Shown: positions 60,880 to 64,000 of the stretch, piece after piece
Layout of the letters: each line of letters opens with the position of its first letter
Position numbering within the stretch: position 1 is the first letter of the stretch
Assembly (NCBI RefSeq): GCF_963678635.1
Contig: NC_087063.1
Span: 14,453,006-14,517,005, forward strand
Direction: 5' to 3'
DNA: 64,000 bases
Origin: Symsagittifera roscoffensis
Lineage: Eukaryota; Xenacoelomorpha; Acoela; Convolutidae
The notes under the pieces: generated by a model
The model's database searches: none
Told to the model about the DNA's origin: nothing
Seen by the model: only the letters and a program-made list of their open reading frames with translations
Translations under genes and position numbers: made by a program

Positions 60880-61230
60880 ATCAAGTGAAAATACGGAGGG
60901 CTGCGTTTTGCAGTTTTTGTTTGGAAGTTTTGATAGCCGTATGCGCCCACGCTGGGATGCTGTATATGAGTAGCAGTTTGATTATGGTCTTATGCCTCAT
61001 TCATTGTTTTATTTTAGAGGCTTAGGTTTGTTTCAGTGGGTGGACTTATTGAGGAAAACATTTAAATTGAGTCGGAGGATTTTAGCGAGGTGGTAATGTG
61101 CTAGAAGCATGTTCTGCATTTTGACTATTTGTAGTGTGTATGTATTAGTCTCTGGAGTTCTACTGGAAGGTTAGCAGCGCACTTTGAAGGCGAGAGTTCC
61201 AGGTCGAGGAAAAAAAACAAATAACATTAT
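60880..61230 (-). mobile_element. LINE ORF2 C-terminal relic
   Basis: On the minus strand one frame reads LLLIYSIPAWAHTAIKTSKQ then KLQNAALRIFT, the 'P..W......S...KLQ..QN.ALR' block that follows RT domains in Jockey/CR1-type LINEs. Surrounding frames are broken. Confidence 0.5.
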
Positions 61231-62039
61231 GATTTTTTCGTTCAAAAACTTAACCTCGAGCTCCCCCTTTAAAATGCGCGGTCACTCTTCTACCTCGTTT
61301 CGAGAGACTAAACAATAAACAACCACCAGTCAAAATGTCAAATCCGCCTCGAGCAACCGACCACCACCCCAAATTCTGCATACTTAAGTTAAGTACCCTC
61401 TTCAAGCACGGGAAGTCGTCAGGATAATATATGATGATTGTCATTTTTGTGATTGTCATGATTCAATTACAGAAGTTAAGTAATGTGAGGGCGATGACTG
61501 ATCTCTGAGTGAAACCAACACGGATTATTCTGGCTGTAAATTTTGGCTTATACGCTCCTTCAACGGAATTCGACCCAAAAACAACCAGTATATCTCGGCA
61601 GAAAATTCCTTACCAACAACAACATTAATAGATAACGCCTTCCGTAAACAATTGACCTCTTTTAAGACTCTCATAAAACCTGTAAATTGATCCGAACCAT
61701 GAAAAGGAGTACCAAACGGTTCACTTTAAAAAACGCTCCCCATTTTTAGGCTGACCGGCGCCTAGCCTAGCCTGCTACTAGCCTTCGTTAGTGGGTAAAT
61801 TGAACAGAGGCCAAGCTGCGCTTCGCACCACTTGCGATACAAATATGAATGATTATGATTAAAATCATATAGAAAATAATGAAAAAAACTTCAAAAAATT
61901 GTTGTTGTCAATAAAAAAAATTGCAAAAAAGCTCAAAATATCCGGAACGAAATTGCCTACATCATTACAAACTTTACAAATAGCTTTCGGAATGCTAGGG
62001 AAAAAACCAAAACTTCAAAACGAAAATCATTTCTCCGGA

Positions 62040-62345
62040 ACTAAGCCGACAAAAATAAGCAGACCAACAATAAACTAAAGAAGCCGAAAACTTTGTTTGC
62101 AAAAAACCAGGTCTTGCTGAAATCGAATTCCCGGGCTTTGTCGTCAAACATGGGTGCTAAAGAAACATAGGAAAAAGCTGAACCATCAAAAACATTGGGC
62201 TACGGAAACAAAGCCGACAAAAATAAACAGACGAACGATAGTTCGAAAAAGCACTTAATTTCAAGCTCGCAAAAAAGGGCCCGACCGGATTCGAATCACA
62301 GCCTTTTTCCGTCTCAAGCAGATGTGTATCTCTACGCAAGATGCG
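62040..62345. repeat. tRNA-like SINE module (minus orientation)
   Basis: CTAAGCCGACAAAAATAAGC occurs at 62041 and again near 62212. The box B complement CCGGATTCGAATCACAGCC follows at 62283. The same arrangement (AAGCCGACAAAAATAAACAG, then CAGATTCAAACCGCAAC) recurs at 63180-63275. Confidence 0.6.
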
Positions 62346-62459
62346 CCGGAACGGTTGATTAAATTTGAATTTACAAATATTGCAACCCTACAACGAAGCC
62401 TCTTTAGCATGTAAGCGAGGGTTCATTTTTTGAGCAAAATTTTAAAGTTAAAAAGTAAT

Positions 62460-63115
62460 CGAGGTAAGTTTTAGTCTCGAAGTTGCTAAGGTTCACTACA
62501 CAGACGAAACTGCGCTTCGCAAACACATGCGAGAACACGACCAAAAAGCAGGTCTATCAAATGCAAAAAGAGAACATAAAATTAAGCCTCGAATTAGCAA
62601 AAACTCGGCTATGTGTAGGATTCGAATCTGCGATCAAGAGATTTTGAGTCTCGCGCACTATTCACTCAGCCACACAAGCTTAAAAAACGACAAACACTAG
62701 TCACGAATAAAGCTACATACGCTAAAAAATTGCCAATGCGATTCTACAAAAGTGGCACCAAATACAAATAGACACAATTTTGCAGGTAATAATTTGGAAT
62801 ATAACCAATTGAAGGCATCCACAATAACTTCGCATGCAACAAATTGCAAAGCATAAAGCCACATTATGTATAAATTATGCATTTTAAAAAATTGCAGGAT
62901 ATCTTGAGTTAGAAAAATCTGAAATCGAGTTTTCATTATTTTTATGTTGCTTGAAACAAATCAGTTTAGTCGGTTCATTTGATGAATTAAAAACGCATCA
63001 ATTGTGTTAACTTATTACTATTCGAACGTCAAAGCACATGCTAACAAAAGGCTAAAAAGGTGCCCCAAAAGTAGCACTTGCGAGTTAGGTTGAAAAAAAA
63101 AAAGATGGTTCGTAC
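62460..63115. repeat. Dispersed repeat, second copy of 55640-56210
   Basis: Contains the hairpin core at 62499, box B-like GTAGGATTCGAATCTGCGAT at 62615, and the TTGATGAATTAAAAACGCAT and TCAAAGCACATGC blocks in the same order as the first copy. Confidence 0.7.
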
Positions 63116-63347
63116 TAATACACTCGCTTCGCAAGTGCAAAGAAAGCTGAACATTCAAAAAAAGTCGGGCTACGGGAGATAAGCCGACAAAAATAAACAG
63201 ACGGACGATAGCCCGAAAACGCGCAAAAAACTCCTGTTTGCAAAAAATACCCGACCAGATTCAAACCGCAACTCTTTGCTTTCCGAAGCAGTTGTGTTAC
63301 CTCAACGCGAGACGCTCCGTATAGTTGATTGAATTTGAGTTTATGCT

Positions 63348-63745
63348 TACCGAGCGGTAAAGAAGCCAAAAATACCGGAGCAGAAACCTTTCATGCCGAA
63401 AAAAATATCAAAAAATACTTAACTAACACCCACAAAAATTTGTTTGATCCACACAAGACAATAAGAGGCAACTAAGCCGGTATAAATGAAGCCAAAATTT
63501 ATTAAGTCGAAAAAAAGTAAAATATGACAAAAATGAAATCAAGTTGGTAAAATTACAACCGATAAATTTCGATTCAGTCGGATGTTTTAAATGCTAAACC
63601 ACCTAATTGAAGCAACCACAAGGAAAATTGTTTACAGCAAAAAAAACCGATTCTTAGATTTGGCAACTAAGTCGAAAAAAATAAGCAGATGAATAATAGG
63701 CCGAAATTTTTGAGCCGGAATACTTACTGTTGGAAAAGAGTCAAT
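63348..63745. repeat. Dispersed repeat, second copy of 53948-54380
   Basis: Collinear with the first copy from TTACCGAGCGGTAA to AATAGGCCGAAATTTTTG. A further ACCAAGCGGTA at the very end of the window suggests another copy begins there. Confidence 0.7.
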
Positions 63746-64000
63746 GAACTCAAGGAAGCAAAGAAATGGAGACTTGTTTTTTTTTAAACTTCAATTTTCG
63801 AGTTCTGAAGAAAAAAAAAGATGCCCTTTTTCAAGAACAATTTATGAATGAAAAACTTTTGACACAGAGGCGAAGCTGCGCTTTGCACTCCTTGCGATAC
63901 AAAACCAGAAAGCCGCATGGTCGAAAAGAAAAACAAAAAAATCGAAAATATCGCAATATAATTTGAAAAACGAATCGGAAAGAAAATTTACCAAGCGGTA

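Noticed and set aside
54215-62936. Many 60-135-residue frames in the 54-63 kb repeat field
   Set aside because: Low complexity, present in repeat copies with differing frames, no conserved domains.

Overview
The window is animal nuclear DNA, AT-rich, with short-intron host genes buried in transposable elements. The eukaryotic evidence is direct: GT-AG introns whose phases agree across 18 consecutive exons, doublecortin, CUB and LDL-receptor class A domains, non-LTR retrotransposons and a Polinton/Maverick. I cannot name the species; the repertoire suggests a marine or other invertebrate.

Layout. 1-10.2 kb: decayed non-LTR retrotransposons on the minus strand (ORF1, APE endonuclease, YADD reverse transcriptase), with a recent 3.3-kb tandem duplication across the junction of two neighbouring elements. 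11.1-12.0 kb: two possible plus-strand terminal exons of an unidentified gene. 13.4-43.9 kb: a minus-strand host gene of at least 18 exons (1,232 open codons, every junction in phase) with doublecortin (DCX) domains and a ricin-like lectin domain, most like DCDC1. 47.9-48.8 kb: a two-exon plus-strand gene for a 76-residue secreted peptide with one LDLa domain. 49.4-52.4 kb: a heavily decayed plus-strand LINE behind a tRNA-like sequence. 57.0-58.2 kb (minus): the last two exons of a tolloid/BMP1-like protein (CUB domains). 53-64 kb is otherwise a mosaic of repeats with tRNA-like box B modules and short hairpins. 45.3-47.8 kb is an array of foldback repeats.

The centrepiece is a full-length Polinton/Maverick at 15488-34120 (18,633 bp), inserted in one intron of the DCDC1-like gene. 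Its ends are exact: terminal inverted repeats starting AG, flanked by the 6-bp duplication CTCATA. On its left arm it carries protein-primed family B DNA polymerase and an unknown gene (minus strand). On its right arm (plus strand) it carries a PC4-like protein, two unknown proteins, an exonuclease-like gene, three small proteins including a duplicated pair, a two-membrane-segment protein, the packaging ATPase, a small conserved protein, an 'ILIP'-type protein, retroviral-type integrase, minor (penton) capsid, basic core protein, major capsid and adenovirus-type protease. The full replication, integration, packaging and capsid set is therefore present, but six in-frame stops and five frameshifts, mostly in A-runs, show a recently decayed copy or an error-prone assembly. 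The polymerase gene has a 573-bp spliceosomal-type intron just before its conserved C-terminal segment.
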